The translations under genes were made by a program, and so were the position numbers. Source: Methanosaeta sp. PtaB.Bin039 (GTDB taxonomy: Archaea > Halobacteriota > Methanosarcinia > Methanotrichales > Methanotrichaceae). Taken from it: 61,648 nt of DNA. The stretch is taken from positions 1 through 61,648 of the forward strand of contig MVQI01000076.1 of assembly GCA_002067795.1 (NCBI GenBank), given 5' to 3'. Under the pieces are notes generated by a model, which was not told the DNA's origin, did no database searches, and worked only from the letters and a program-made list of their open reading frames with translations. Below, piece by piece: positions 25,931-34,530 of the stretch; position 1 is the first letter of the stretch; each line of letters starts with the position of its first letter.

Positions 25931-26770
25931 TCAACGCTTCTCCCAGGAGACTGCCGGGTAAGAGCCCAGGACCTTGACCATCGTGGCAGATGAGCGGACA
26001 GCATCCAGCGCAGCTCTTACAGGCGGATCGTCCCGGTGCCCTTCCAGGTCTATAAAGAAGTAGTAATCCCCAAGACCTCGTCTGCTAGGCCTGGACTCTA
26101 TCCTTGTCAGGTTGATGTCCCGGCTGGCAAACTCGCCCAGGATGGCATACAGAGCGCCCGGTCGGTCCCGGTCCAGATACACAGCCAGAGATGTCTTGTC
26201 CCGCCCGGTCATCATGGCTGGCTCGCATGAGATTATGGCGAATCGCGTTGCGTTATTTCCGTTATCCTGGATATCCCGCTCGAGCACCTCAAGCCCGTAT
26301 TTCTCAGCCACATTTGCCCCGGCGATGGCTGCCATCTCCGGGAACTCCTGGGCGAGCTTGGCGGCGTGGGCGGTGGAGCCGGTGGACCTGATCTCGGCGC
26401 CGGGGAAGCTGCGGCGCAGGTACTGGCGGCACTGTGCCAGGGCCTGGGGATGTGATACCACGACCCTGACCTCAGTTCTCTTGCCTCTGCCAAGCAGGCA
26501 ATGTCGGATGGGAACCACCACCTCCCCCACGATCTTTGGCTTTCGGCGAAGCAAAAGGTCCATGTTCTGGGATACAGCCCCTTCCAGCGAGTTCTCCACC
26601 GGCACCACTCCGGCCCCGGCCTCTCCGGACTCCACCGCCTCGAAGACCGCCTCGAAATCGTCCCTGTAAAGCAGTTCGGCTGACCGATCCCACATAAAGG
26701 CGGCATGAGCCGAGTATGTCCCTTCCGGTCCGAGCGCAGCGATCTTCAATCTCACCACCTCAGCCAACAA
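25931..26770 (-). CDS. pheA: Prephenate dehydratase
   Basis: This enzyme converts prephenate to phenylpyruvate in phenylalanine synthesis. The 279-residue protein has the catalytic domain (about 7-185), with 'AALGPEGTYSAHAA', 'VVPVENSLEGAVSQNMD', 'GSTAHAAKLA' and the conserved 'NNATRFAII' active-site stretch. A regulatory ACT domain (about 195-270) has the phenylalanine-binding 'LTRIESRPSRR' motif, so feedback inhibition by Phe is likely. No chorismate mutase domain is fused. The TTG at 26770 begins just after the hmgA stop, but a GTG or TTG four to six codons later, preceded by GAGGTG, is equally plausible. Confidence 0.93.
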   Translation of the reverse strand: MLAEVVRLKIAALGPEGTYSAHAAFMWDRSAELLYRDDFEAVFEAVESGEAGAGVVPVENSLEGAVSQNMDLLLRRKPKIVGEVVVPIRHCLLGRGKRTEVRVVVSHPQALAQCRQYLRRSFPGAEIRSTGSTAHAAKLAQEFPEMAAIAGANVAEKYGLEVLERDIQDNGNNATRFAIISCEPAMMTGRDKTSLAVYLDRDRPGALYAILGEFASRDINLTRIESRPSRRGLGDYYFFIDLEGHRDDPPVRAALDAVRSSATMVKVLGSYPAVSWEKR

Positions 26771-26774
26771 TCGC

Positions 26775-28046
26775 TTAGCCCTGGGTCATCTCCCTTATGA
26801 TCTCAGATGCGCGGGCGAGGTTGATCCTCTTCTCTTCTGCCATCCTGGCTGCCACCCGCTCGATCGCATCTCCAGTGGCCCCTGCCTGGACCGCTACATT
26901 TCTGGCATGAAGCGACATATGCCCCCGCTGAATCCCTTCGGTGGACAGCGCCCGAAGTGCCGCAAAGTTCTGGCAGAGGCCTACAGCTGCCAGTATCCGG
27001 CTCAGGTCGTCGGCAGTCTTCACTCCAAGAGTACTTACCGCAGCCTTTGCCACCGGATGAACCCGGGTGGCTCCTCCAACGAGCCCCACAGCTGCCGGAA
27101 TCTCGATTGTGCCGACCAGGTCTCCATCCCCGTTGATCTCGTAGCGCGTGAGCGACCTGTAGAGTCCGGACCTGGCAGCGTAGGAATGGGCCCCGGCCTC
27201 AACCGCCCTTGTATCATTGCCGGTGGCCAGGACCACGGCTGTCACCCCGTTCATTATTCCTTTGTTGTGGGTTGCAGCGCGGTATGGGTCCACCTCTGCC
27301 AAAGCGGCAGCAGCAACCACTGCCTGAACGGTCTTTGTGCCGCCTATCGCTTCCGCCTTGAAGACTGCCCTGGCCCGGGCAAGCCTGCGGTCTGCAAGGT
27401 TCGAGATTATGCGCAGATGAACCCGGCCTCCTGTGATGCGTTCTATCTCAGGCGCCACGGCCTCTGCCATCGTATTGACGGCGTTGGCTCCCATGGCGTC
27501 CCTGCAATCCACCAGCAGATGGGTCACCACCATCGGGCCAATCCGCGAGTCCAGGACATGGACCTCCACGCCAACAACCCCTCCCCCGAACTTCACGAGC
27601 ATTGGGTCCTTCTGATTCGCCATCTCTGCTATGCGGTCAGACTCCTCCAGTATGCGGTTCTTGGCACCGAAGGGATCATCTATGCCAACTGCCTGGATCT
27701 GCGCTCGCATCACCGGACCTGAGGAGCTGGTAAAAAAGCCGCCCCCTTCCCTCGCCATCCGGGCTCCGTTTGAGGCTGCGGCTATGACCGACGGCTCCTC
27801 GGTAGCCATGGGAACCAGCACCTCCCGGCCGTCGATCAGGAAGTTGGTGGCAAGGCCGAGAGGCACCTGGAAAAGGCCGACCACGTTTTCCACCATCTTG
27901 TCGGCCTGGTCGAGAGATAAGGCGGCTGATCCCATATCCTGCGCTCCTGCATCCGGGCCAGCCAGCTCGTCTATTGTCCGGCGCCGCTCGGCAGGAGAGA
28001 TCCTGTACAAACCGGGTATTCGGGAAGTCTTCAAATGATCCACCAC
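26775..28046 (-). CDS. hmgA: Hydroxymethylglutaryl-CoA reductase, class II type
   Basis: The 423-residue protein starts 'RIPGLYRISPAERR' and has 'ENVVGLFQVPLGLATNFLIDG'. These are features of the class II (Pseudomonas mevalonii-like) HMG-CoA reductases rather than the class I enzyme usual in archaea. The catalytic set is complete: Glu83 in ATEEPS, Lys262 in HNKGIMNG, Asp278 in GNDTR and His380 in SLHARN. It should supply mevalonate for archaeal lipids. It is the first gene of an hmgA-pheA-permease run with gaps of a few bases. GTG codons at 28046 or 28043 are the likely starts, with little or no leader. Confidence 0.93.
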   Translation of the reverse strand: MVDHLKTSRIPGLYRISPAERRRTIDELAGPDAGAQDMGSAALSLDQADKMVENVVGLFQVPLGLATNFLIDGREVLVPMATEEPSVIAAASNGARMAREGGGFFTSSSGPVMRAQIQAVGIDDPFGAKNRILEESDRIAEMANQKDPMLVKFGGGVVGVEVHVLDSRIGPMVVTHLLVDCRDAMGANAVNTMAEAVAPEIERITGGRVHLRIISNLADRRLARARAVFKAEAIGGTKTVQAVVAAAALAEVDPYRAATHNKGIMNGVTAVVLATGNDTRAVEAGAHSYAARSGLYRSLTRYEINGDGDLVGTIEIPAAVGLVGGATRVHPVAKAAVSTLGVKTADDLSRILAAVGLCQNFAALRALSTEGIQRGHMSLHARNVAVQAGATGDAIERVAARMAEEKRINLARASEIIREMTQG

Positions 28047-28108
28047 TGAAAGCAGAATTTGGCGGTATAGCGGAAAAACTTTATTCCATCCGGCCTGCTT
28101 CTCTCTTC

Positions 28109-29638
28109 ATGAGCTCCGACTTTCCGGTAGCCAGGAAGATATCCGGCCTTGAAGCAGCTTTGGGCAGGCTAAGCCCGGTTCAGAAGATGCTTTTAGGCAC
28201 CGACGGATCGGTTACCAGCCTGCTGGAGGTTATCACAGGCGACCAGGTGGGTCTGGAGACCCTGGTCCAGGAGGTGATCCCCGCAGATGAGGCTGTTGCC
28301 AGGGACCTCGACATCGCTGTTGGTGATCAGGTCAACTACCGTGTCGTTAAGCTCAAGAACTCCCGCACCGGCGAGACGCTGATTTACGCAGTGTCCCACA
28401 CACCGCTGAGGAGGCTGGAGCCAAGCTTCCGAGACGACCTGATGAGGGCGGACATCCCCATCGGCGTTATCCTCAAGCGCCATCAGATCGAGTCCCGCAG
28501 GGATATCGTGGACGCATCTTACATCTCAGCCGACCAGAGGATGAGCACCCTGTTTCGGATCTTTCCAAAGGAGCTGATGCTTCAGAGGAGCTATCGCATA
28601 ATAAGGGGCGGCCAACCACTCATATCGATCCGGGAGTCGTTTCCCTACAATCAGTTCCAGGACCACCGCCGCGTTGTAATAGAGACCCCATCCCGCATCC
28701 ACATAACTCTCACGGAGCTGTCCGGCTGCTCAGGCCGGGTCGACGGGGGGGTCGGATTGACACTGGACTCTCCGAATATCGTGGTGGAAGGCGAGATGTC
28801 CAGGGAGCTGCAGGTGGAGGGAGACGAGGCTGAGCGTGCCAGGCGCGCAGCCCAGCTTGTTATGGACAGGTTCGGCCTTGGCGGGGCGAAGATATCGGTC
28901 CGCAGCGCCTATCGCATGCATATCGGGCTTGGTGGCGGAACCCAGCTGGCCATTGCAACCGGCAAAGCCCTTTGCGATCTTTACAATCGCCAAGTCTCGA
29001 TAACCGAGATAGCCTCGGCTGTATCCCGTGGCGGAACAAGCGGCATCGGGACAGCTGCCTTTGAGATGGGCGGTTTCATCGTGGACGGCGGCCATACCTT
29101 TGGGCCAGGCAAGCAGAAGGAGGACTTTCGCCCGTCCTCTGCATCCCAAAACGTCAGTCCGCCGCCGGTAATTGCCCGCCACGACTTTCCCGAGAGCTGG
29201 AAGGTTCTCCTCGCCATTCCGAACATTGCGAAAGGAGCCCATGGGCAGCAGGAGATGGACGTGTTTCGCGAGTTCTGTCCGGTGCCAAAGAGCGATGTCC
29301 AGGAACTCTGTTACCAGATCCTGGTGCGCATGGTGCCCTCTTTAGTTGAGGAGGATCTGGACAGCTTCGGCCAGTCGATCAACCGCGTCCAGGAGCTGGG
29401 ATTCAAGAAGGTGGAGGTCCAGCTCCAGCATCCCCTGATCAGGCACCTGATGAAGGAGATGGTAGGAGCTGGGGCTGCATGCTCTGGCCTCTCGTCGTTT
29501 GGACCTGCCGTCTATGCGATCACCGACAGCTCCTCCCGCGATATCGAGAGTGCTGCAAGACAGGCCATGGGGCAGGTGGGTGGAGAGGTCCTGGTGACCA
29601 GGGTGCGCAATGAAGGGGCTCGGGTCAGAACAGCCTGA
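28109..29638 (+). CDS. mptG: Fusion: chorismate-lyase-like (DUF98) domain + beta-RFA-P synthase
   Basis: From the ATG at 28109 the protein has 509 residues. Residues about 8-185 match the chorismate pyruvate-lyase-like DUF98 pattern ('LSPVQKMLLGTDGSVTSLLEVITG', 'SHTPLRRLE', 'DIPIGVILKRHQIESRRDI'). Residues about 189-509 are a GHMP-fold beta-ribofuranosylaminobenzene 5'-phosphate synthase, with 'VVIETPSRIHITLTEL', the 'HIGLGGGTQLAIATGKAL' nucleotide-like loop (271-288), 'SRGGTSGIGTAAFE' and 'GAGAACSGLSSFGPAVYA'. RFAPS condenses an aryl acid with PRPP, the first committed step of methanopterin synthesis. The fused lyase would supply 4-hydroxybenzoate from chorismate. The lyase activity is inferred, not shown. 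It is divergent from hmgA across 62 bases. Confidence 0.88.
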   Translation: MSSDFPVARKISGLEAALGRLSPVQKMLLGTDGSVTSLLEVITGDQVGLETLVQEVIPADEAVARDLDIAVGDQVNYRVVKLKNSRTGETLIYAVSHTPLRRLEPSFRDDLMRADIPIGVILKRHQIESRRDIVDASYISADQRMSTLFRIFPKELMLQRSYRIIRGGQPLISIRESFPYNQFQDHRRVVIETPSRIHITLTELSGCSGRVDGGVGLTLDSPNIVVEGEMSRELQVEGDEAERARRAAQLVMDRFGLGGAKISVRSAYRMHIGLGGGTQLAIATGKALCDLYNRQVSITEIASAVSRGGTSGIGTAAFEMGGFIVDGGHTFGPGKQKEDFRPSSASQNVSPPPVIARHDFPESWKVLLAIPNIAKGAHGQQEMDVFREFCPVPKSDVQELCYQILVRMVPSLVEEDLDSFGQSINRVQELGFKKVEVQLQHPLIRHLMKEMVGAGAACSGLSSFGPAVYAITDSSSRDIESAARQAMGQVGGEVLVTRVRNEGARVRTA

Positions 29639-29773
29639 TCGCAGGAGGAGAACGACGAGATATGCAGCCTCACCTGTTGGATTTCCAGAGGCAAATGCGC
29701 CGGCAATTGGCTGATGCTCTGCCGTTTCTCGTGGAAAAACCGTTTTATCGATTGATCAAGTAGCTGAGATGAG

Positions 29774-30841
29774 ATGATGGATGATAGGAAGGAAGAGATA
29801 AGAGCGCTTCTGGAACGCCTGAGCAACGGGCATGGCATCTCCGGGAGAGAAGGGTCGGTCCAGCAGCTGATAAGAGAGGAGATATCCGCATCTGTGGACG
29901 AGGTGAGGATCGACTCGCTGGGCAACCTGATTGCCATCAGGAACGGCAAGTCGCCTTCGATAATGATTGCCGCCCATGCAGATGAGATCGGGCTCATGAC
30001 CAAGTTCGTGGACGAGCGCGGTTTTCTTCACTTCATCAAGATAGGGGGCTGGTTTGACCAGACCCTGCTCAACCAGAGGGTGATAGTCCATGCCCGCAGC
30101 GGACCGATAGCAGGCGTGATCGGGAGCAAGCCACCTCATGTGATGAAGGAGGAGGATAAAAAGAAGCCTGTCGAGGCCAGGGATATGTTCGTGGACGTGG
30201 GCGGCCGGGACAATAAAGAGGTGGAGGAGATGGGGATCGGCCCCGGAACCCCCATGAGCATCGACAGATCCTTCGCTTCTCTGCAAGGCGATCGGGTTAC
30301 TGGAAAGGCCTTCGACAATCGGGCAGGCGTGGCGATGATGATAGAGGCCTTGCGGCGGACCAAGAGCAAGAACGCGATATTTGCGGTGGCCACCACCCAG
30401 GAGGAGGTGGGGCTTAAGGGGGCGAAGGTGGGGGCCTTTTCCCTTCGGCCAGATCTTGCTTTGGCAACGGATGTATCGATACCAGGCGACCATCCTGGGA
30501 TCGAGAAACGGGACTCGTCTCTGGAGATGGGGAAGGGTCCGGTTATCACTGTCGCGGACGCGTCTGGCCGGGGACTGATCGCTGGCGAGGACGTGGTGGA
30601 TTGGCTCACCCAGACCGCGCGCGAGCAGAATATAGAAGTTCAGCTCGAGGTGTCCGGCGGAGGCACAACCGATGCCACTGCCATCCAGCTGACTCGGGAC
30701 GGAATCCGGACTGGGGTGATCAGCGTTGCCACCCGCTACATCCACTCCCCAGTGGAAGTGCTCAGCCTTGAGGACCTGGACCGTGGTGCTGAGCTGATAG
30801 CCCGGGCTCTTGAGACGGCTGATCGGCACTTTGCCAGATGA
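29774..30841 (+). CDS. M42-family (deblocking/TET-type) aminopeptidase
   Basis: The 355-residue protein has the dinuclear-metal site of M42 peptidases: His68 and Asp70 in AAHADEIG, Asp181 in KAFDNRAG, Glu210/Glu211 in TQEEVG, Asp233 in TDVS and His324 in YIHSPVE. Archaeal relatives form 12-subunit tetrahedral particles that trim peptides released by the proteasome. The length is typical. The frame starts at an ATG-ATG doublet close behind a TATA-like GTTTTATCG near 29742, implying a very short leader. Family members are sometimes misnamed endoglucanases. Confidence 0.92.
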   Translation: MMDDRKEEIRALLERLSNGHGISGREGSVQQLIREEISASVDEVRIDSLGNLIAIRNGKSPSIMIAAHADEIGLMTKFVDERGFLHFIKIGGWFDQTLLNQRVIVHARSGPIAGVIGSKPPHVMKEEDKKKPVEARDMFVDVGGRDNKEVEEMGIGPGTPMSIDRSFASLQGDRVTGKAFDNRAGVAMMIEALRRTKSKNAIFAVATTQEEVGLKGAKVGAFSLRPDLALATDVSIPGDHPGIEKRDSSLEMGKGPVITVADASGRGLIAGEDVVDWLTQTAREQNIEVQLEVSGGGTTDATAIQLTRDGIRTGVISVATRYIHSPVEVLSLEDLDRGAELIARALETADRHFAR

Positions 30842-31045
30842 CGACTACCTGGGCGCGATCTTGGGATGATGAGATACGATGGACACGCGAATCTGTGATT
30901 CGATCGCAGCTCCAGGGTATCTCAGCTGCCATTGTCAAGGGGACGGGCTGCAGGGACTGATGAGGCCCCACAATGGCGCCGGCAAGGTCATATGCCCAAA
31001 ACCTTTTTCTTGAGGGCGCGTCAAGTGGAATTTCGGGGAATAACC

Positions 31046-31765
31046 ATGAGATCAGTTGTGGGTTTGATACTTCTGGCTGCCTTGATGACAGCTGGTACCG
31101 CTTTCGCTCAGGGTAACACATCTGCCTTCGACGAAAGCAGCGAAGCCGCCTGGAACGATCAGGGGGTAGCCCTGGGAAAGGAAGGCAAGTTCAACGAGTC
31201 GCTGGATGCCTTCGACAGGGCTATTGAGCTCAACCAGAGCTATGAGCAGGCCTGGTACAACAAGGGCCTCTCACTGGCTGTGCTCGGAAGGTTCAACGAG
31301 TCTCTCGATGCCTTTGAGAGAGCCATCCAGATAAAGGCAGATAATCCTCTGGCATGGAACAACAAGGGCAATGTTCTCTTTACGCTGGGGCTTTACGCCA
31401 AGGCCCTGGAGGCCTATGAACAGGCAATCAAGCTGGCTCCTGAGTTCGAGCAGGCCTGGACAGGCAAAGCATCCGCTCTGGGTGTGCTTGGCAAGTTCAA
31501 CGAATCCGTAGAAGCTTATGATGGGGCCCTGAGGATCGAGGAGAACGACCCCTGGGCCTGGAACGGCAGAGGCCGCTCCCTGGCAGGCATGGGCCAGTAC
31601 GAGGAGGCAGTCAGGTCCTTCGAGAAGGCCATCGCCATAGACGACAGCATGGGCTCGGCATGGTACAACAAGGCCATGGCGCTTTCCGCCCTCAACCAGA
31701 CAGCAGCGGCAGACGAGGCTTTCGCCAAGGCCCAGGAGCTGGGCATAGGAACTGCAGCTCAGTGA
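31046..31765 (+). CDS. Secreted TPR-repeat protein
   Basis: The ATG at 31046 with GGGGAA upstream begins a signal peptide (MRSVVGLILLAALMTAGTAFAQ). The remaining 215 residues are six tetratricopeptide repeats, each with 'AWxxxGxxLxxLGxxxEALxAxxxAIxLxP'-type spacing; the repeats 'FNESLDAFDRAIELN' and 'FNESLDAFERAIQIK' are nearly identical. Exported TPR proteins act as protein-binding scaffolds on the outside of the membrane. A longer upstream frame lacks a signal peptide and is not used. A hairpin with a T-run follows at 31845-31875. Confidence 0.88.
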   Translation: MRSVVGLILLAALMTAGTAFAQGNTSAFDESSEAAWNDQGVALGKEGKFNESLDAFDRAIELNQSYEQAWYNKGLSLAVLGRFNESLDAFERAIQIKADNPLAWNNKGNVLFTLGLYAKALEAYEQAIKLAPEFEQAWTGKASALGVLGKFNESVEAYDGALRIEENDPWAWNGRGRSLAGMGQYEEAVRSFEKAIAIDDSMGSAWYNKAMALSALNQTAAADEAFAKAQELGIGTAAQ

Positions 31766-32114
31766 GGTATCCGGGTCCCAATGCCGTTGAAAAGCCCCAG
31801 TGCGGGGCGAGTCACGAAAGAATAGGTATCTCGAGCTGATTTGCGCGGCCTCTTAAATTCCGGCCGCATTTTTTTAATAAGTCTGTCTGCCCGTCCAGGG
31901 CCGATCTTGAACCGCAACTGCTTTTCATCCGAAAAAAACCTAGTCCCAGCCGCTAAGGCGCGGTCCTATTATAAAATAGCCGTCTTGCTGCCAGCAGCCA
32001 GTTGCAGCCGGGATCAGGATTTCGGTTGTATGTATTTGGAGAAGCCCGGCAGATGGACTCCTCTGGCATATATTCGATAGCGGCTTTTCTCTCTCCCCTC
32101 TTTGCATGATGCCC
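31766..32114. other. Intergenic region between convergent genes with two hairpins
   Basis: Besides the terminator at 31845-31875, a short hairpin GCCCC/GGGGC (31794-31808) lies soon after the TPR gene stop. No gene is supported in the rest, which ends at the stop of PAN on the other strand. Confidence 0.4.
31845..31875 (+). terminator. Hairpin and T-run after the TPR gene
   Basis: GCGGCC (31845-31850) pairs with GGCCGC (31862-31867), directly followed by A and seven Ts. It lies about 80 bases after the TPR stop. Archaea mainly need the T-run; the stem is an extra sign. Confidence 0.6.
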
Positions 32115-33338
32115 TCAGGCGTAGTTGGGCAGCATCTCTTCGCCTGACGAGTACATCCCCGCCTTGACCTCGGAGTTCAGGATCTTGCGCAGAGCCTGAT
32201 CGAAGTCCTGCCGGGTTACGCAGCTGCGTTCTTCACGGATTGCAAACATGCCGGCTTCTGTCACCAGGGCCTTGAGCTCTGCACCGCTGGCGTTGTTGGC
32301 CAGGTCTGCCAGCCTGCCGAGATTAACATCAGGGCTGAGGTTTATGTCCCGCGTATGTATCTTCAGGATGGCCAGACGGGCCTCCGGACCAGGCATCGGC
32401 ACGTATATCGCCCGGTCGAATCGGCCAGGCCTCAGCAGGGCGGGATCGAGCATGTCAGGGCGGTTTGTAGCAGCTATGAGCTTCACCTCGCCGCGGGAAT
32501 CAAATCCATCCATCTCTGCCAGAAGCTGCATGAGCGTCCTCTGGACCTCGCGGTCGCCGCTGGTGGCGCTGTCCAGCCTCTTGGATCCGATCGCATCAAG
32601 CTCATCTACGAATATGATCGCTGGTGCTTTATTCTTGGCAGTCTCGAATAGCTCTCGGACCAGTCGAGCTCCTTCTCCTATGTATTTCTGGACGAACTCG
32701 CTGCCAACTACCCGCAAAAAGGTCGCCTCGGTGCTGTTCGCCACCGCCTTGGCAAGCATGGTCTTGCCGGTGCCTGGCGGCCCATGCAGCAAGACCCCTT
32801 TGGGCGGCTCGATGCCTACCTTTTGGAACAGGTCGGGCCTCTTGAGCGGCAGCTCGACGATCTCACGCAGCTCGGAGATCTGGGTGTCCAGTCCTCCGAT
32901 ATTCGAGAATCCTATCGAAGGGGCCTCCTCGATCTCCATGCCGAAGACTGCCGGGTCCTTGGACGACGGTAAAACGCACATGATTGCGAAGGTCTGCTGA
33001 TTGAGCCCGACCTGGGCTCCTGGTTTTAGGGCTTCCTCCACGAACTGGGAGACGGCAACCACAAAGCGGGGCCCTGTGGTGGACTTTATTATGGCCCGGC
33101 TCTCGTCCAGCACCTCAAGAACAGTCCCAACCACCATCGGGCCCACACGCAGCCTCTCAAGCTCGGACCTCAGCTTTCTTGCTTCCCTCTCGAACTTGAG
33201 CTTCTGGGTCTCTACGATGCGCTTCTCGCCCTCGGCCCGGTCCTTCTGATCGCGCAAGGCCAGATTGCGCTCTTCAAGCTGGCGCATTCTATCCAGGACA
33301 TAACGCGAGAAATCGGCTCCCGTTGGCGACTCGTTCAT
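32115..33338 (-). CDS. pan: Proteasome-activating nucleotidase
   Basis: PAN is the hexameric AAA ATPase that unfolds substrates and feeds them to the 20S proteasome. The 407-residue protein has an N-terminal coiled coil (about 14-64), an OB domain (66-125) and one AAA module with Walker A GPPGTGKT (186-193), Walker B FVDELD (243-248), the SRH '[20 protein letters not shown]' and a C-terminal helical part. The last three residues are Asn-Tyr-Ala. The usual HbYX docking motif has a hydrophobic residue before Tyr, so this end is atypical. GGAG precedes the ATG at 33338. It is divergent from the MBF1 gene. Confidence 0.95.
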   Translation of the reverse strand: MNESPTGADFSRYVLDRMRQLEERNLALRDQKDRAEGEKRIVETQKLKFEREARKLRSELERLRVGPMVVGTVLEVLDESRAIIKSTTGPRFVVAVSQFVEEALKPGAQVGLNQQTFAIMCVLPSSKDPAVFGMEIEEAPSIGFSNIGGLDTQISELREIVELPLKRPDLFQKVGIEPPKGVLLHGPPGTGKTMLAKAVANSTEATFLRVVGSEFVQKYIGEGARLVRELFETAKNKAPAIIFVDELDAIGSKRLDSATSGDREVQRTLMQLLAEMDGFDSRGEVKLIAATNRPDMLDPALLRPGRFDRAIYVPMPGPEARLAILKIHTRDINLSPDVNLGRLADLANNASGAELKALVTEAGMFAIREERSCVTRQDFDQALRKILNSEVKAGMYSSGEEMLPNYA

Positions 33339-33350
33339 CAGATCTCCAAA

Positions 33351-33361
33351 GCTTATTAAAC
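33351..33361. promoter_or_regulatory. Shared TATA-like sequence between pan and the MBF1 gene
   Basis: GCTTATTAAAC reads as an AT-rich box on both strands within the 48-bp gap. On either strand the predicted transcription start falls close to the respective start codon, so the two genes may share control. Confidence 0.45.
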
Positions 33362-33386
33362 TCTGAGGCTATTAAAGATTTCCGAG

Positions 33387-33878
33387 ATGAGCGGGATGCA
33401 ATGCGAGATATGTGGCGCGGATATTCCCGGTGCTTCTACCAGGATAACTATCGACGGGTCTGCTCTGGAGGTCTGCAAGAGCTGCGCACGCTTTGGCAAG
33501 CAGGAGGACAAATTCTCCCCCGTTCCCAGGAAGATCGTGCCTGCGGAGAGGGCTTTTAGGCCGGTCAGAAAGCCCAAGCCTCGCGATAGCTTCCAGGATC
33601 TCAAAGAGGTGGTCCCTGAGTACGGCCACAAGATCAAGGAGGCCCGTGACAGCCTCGGCCTATCTCTTGAGGAGCTGGCCGATCGCCTGAAGGAGAAGGC
33701 TTCCCTCCTGAGAAAGATCGAACGTGAGGAACTGGTTCCAGAGGATGAGATAAGGAAGAAGCTCGAGAAAGAGCTCAAGATCAAGCTGATAGAGGAAGGC
33801 GGAGCAGAACGGTGGAAGCCAGGCGCCGGTACCAGGGGCCTGACCCTTGGAGACATCGCCAGCATAAAGAAGAGATGA
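33387..33878 (+). CDS. Multiprotein bridging factor 1 homologue (aMBF1)
   Basis: The 163-residue protein has an N-terminal zinc ribbon (CEICG at residues 6-10 and CKSC at about 30-33). A basic linker and a Cro/C1-type helix-turn-helix (about 78-140; 'IKEARDSLGLSLEELADRLKEKASLLRKIERE') follow. This is the archaeal MBF1 layout, a protein linked to transcription and to ribosome binding. The three genes from MBF1 to 35456 run on one strand with a 22-base gap and then a 4-base overlap, so they form an operon. Confidence 0.93.
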   Translation: MSGMQCEICGADIPGASTRITIDGSALEVCKSCARFGKQEDKFSPVPRKIVPAERAFRPVRKPKPRDSFQDLKEVVPEYGHKIKEARDSLGLSLEELADRLKEKASLLRKIEREELVPEDEIRKKLEKELKIKLIEEGGAERWKPGAGTRGLTLGDIASIKKR

Positions 33879-33900
33879 CCAAGAGAAGAGATGCTGCCTG

Positions 33901-34530
33901 ATGACTCAGGAAAGAGACGAGGCTGATGATGGGGCTTTTAAAGGTGTCCCGACAGACGCCGCGATAAGTGCCGCCCGCGTGATACGCTCTGGCGGCGCGG
34001 TCATCTACCCGACCGAGACCGTTTACGGGATAGGCGCCGACGCCCTGAGCGAGGCGGCGGTGGCCAGGGTATTCGCCATCAAGTGCAGGCAGATGGATCG
34101 GCCGCTATTCTTGGCGGTATCCAGCTTTGAGATGCTCTCGGAGGTGGCGCTTGTTGAGCCTGACGAGATGGCCATATTGCGAAAGCTGCTGCCGGGGCCG
34201 ATTGCCTTTCTGCTGAGAAAAAAACCACATGTGCCTGATATCCTCACCGCCGGCTCCCCCTTTGTTGGGATAAGATTTCCTGACCACGAGCTGGCCCTGG
34301 CTCTTATCGAAGAAGCAGGGCCCATCACATCCAGCAGTGCCAACATAACAGGACACCCGCCTCCAGTCAGAGCATCTGAGGTGGACCGAGTCCTTGCCAG
34401 CAGAGTGGAAATGGTCATGGACGGCGGACGCTGTCGCTACGCCATCCCCTCGACACTGGTGGACCTGGCCAACAAGAAGATCCTTCGAGCGGGCGCTCTG
34501 GCTGACCGAGTGAGGGAGGAGCTGAGATGA
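33901..34530 (+). CDS. sua5: Threonylcarbamoyl-AMP synthase (Sua5/YrdC family)
   Basis: This enzyme makes threonylcarbamoyl-AMP, the donor for t6A37 in tRNAs reading ANN codons. The 209-residue protein is a single YrdC domain with 'GGAVIYPTETVYGIGADA', 'KCRQMDRPL', 'LPGPIAFLLRKK', 'VGIRFPDH' and 'ITSSSANITGHPPP'. It lacks the extra C-terminal Sua5 domain, so it is of YrdC size. Its end overlaps the next gene by four bases (ATGA at 34527-34530), a sign of coupled translation. Confidence 0.93.
   Translation: MTQERDEADDGAFKGVPTDAAISAARVIRSGGAVIYPTETVYGIGADALSEAAVARVFAIKCRQMDRPLFLAVSSFEMLSEVALVEPDEMAILRKLLPGPIAFLLRKKPHVPDILTAGSPFVGIRFPDHELALALIEEAGPITSSSANITGHPPPVRASEVDRVLASRVEMVMDGGRCRYAIPSTLVDLANKKILRAGALADRVREELR

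Noticed and set aside
29756-30829. 357-codon minus-strand frame
   Set aside because: It is antisense to the M42 peptidase gene and reads a His/Pro/Arg-rich sequence typical of a mirror frame.
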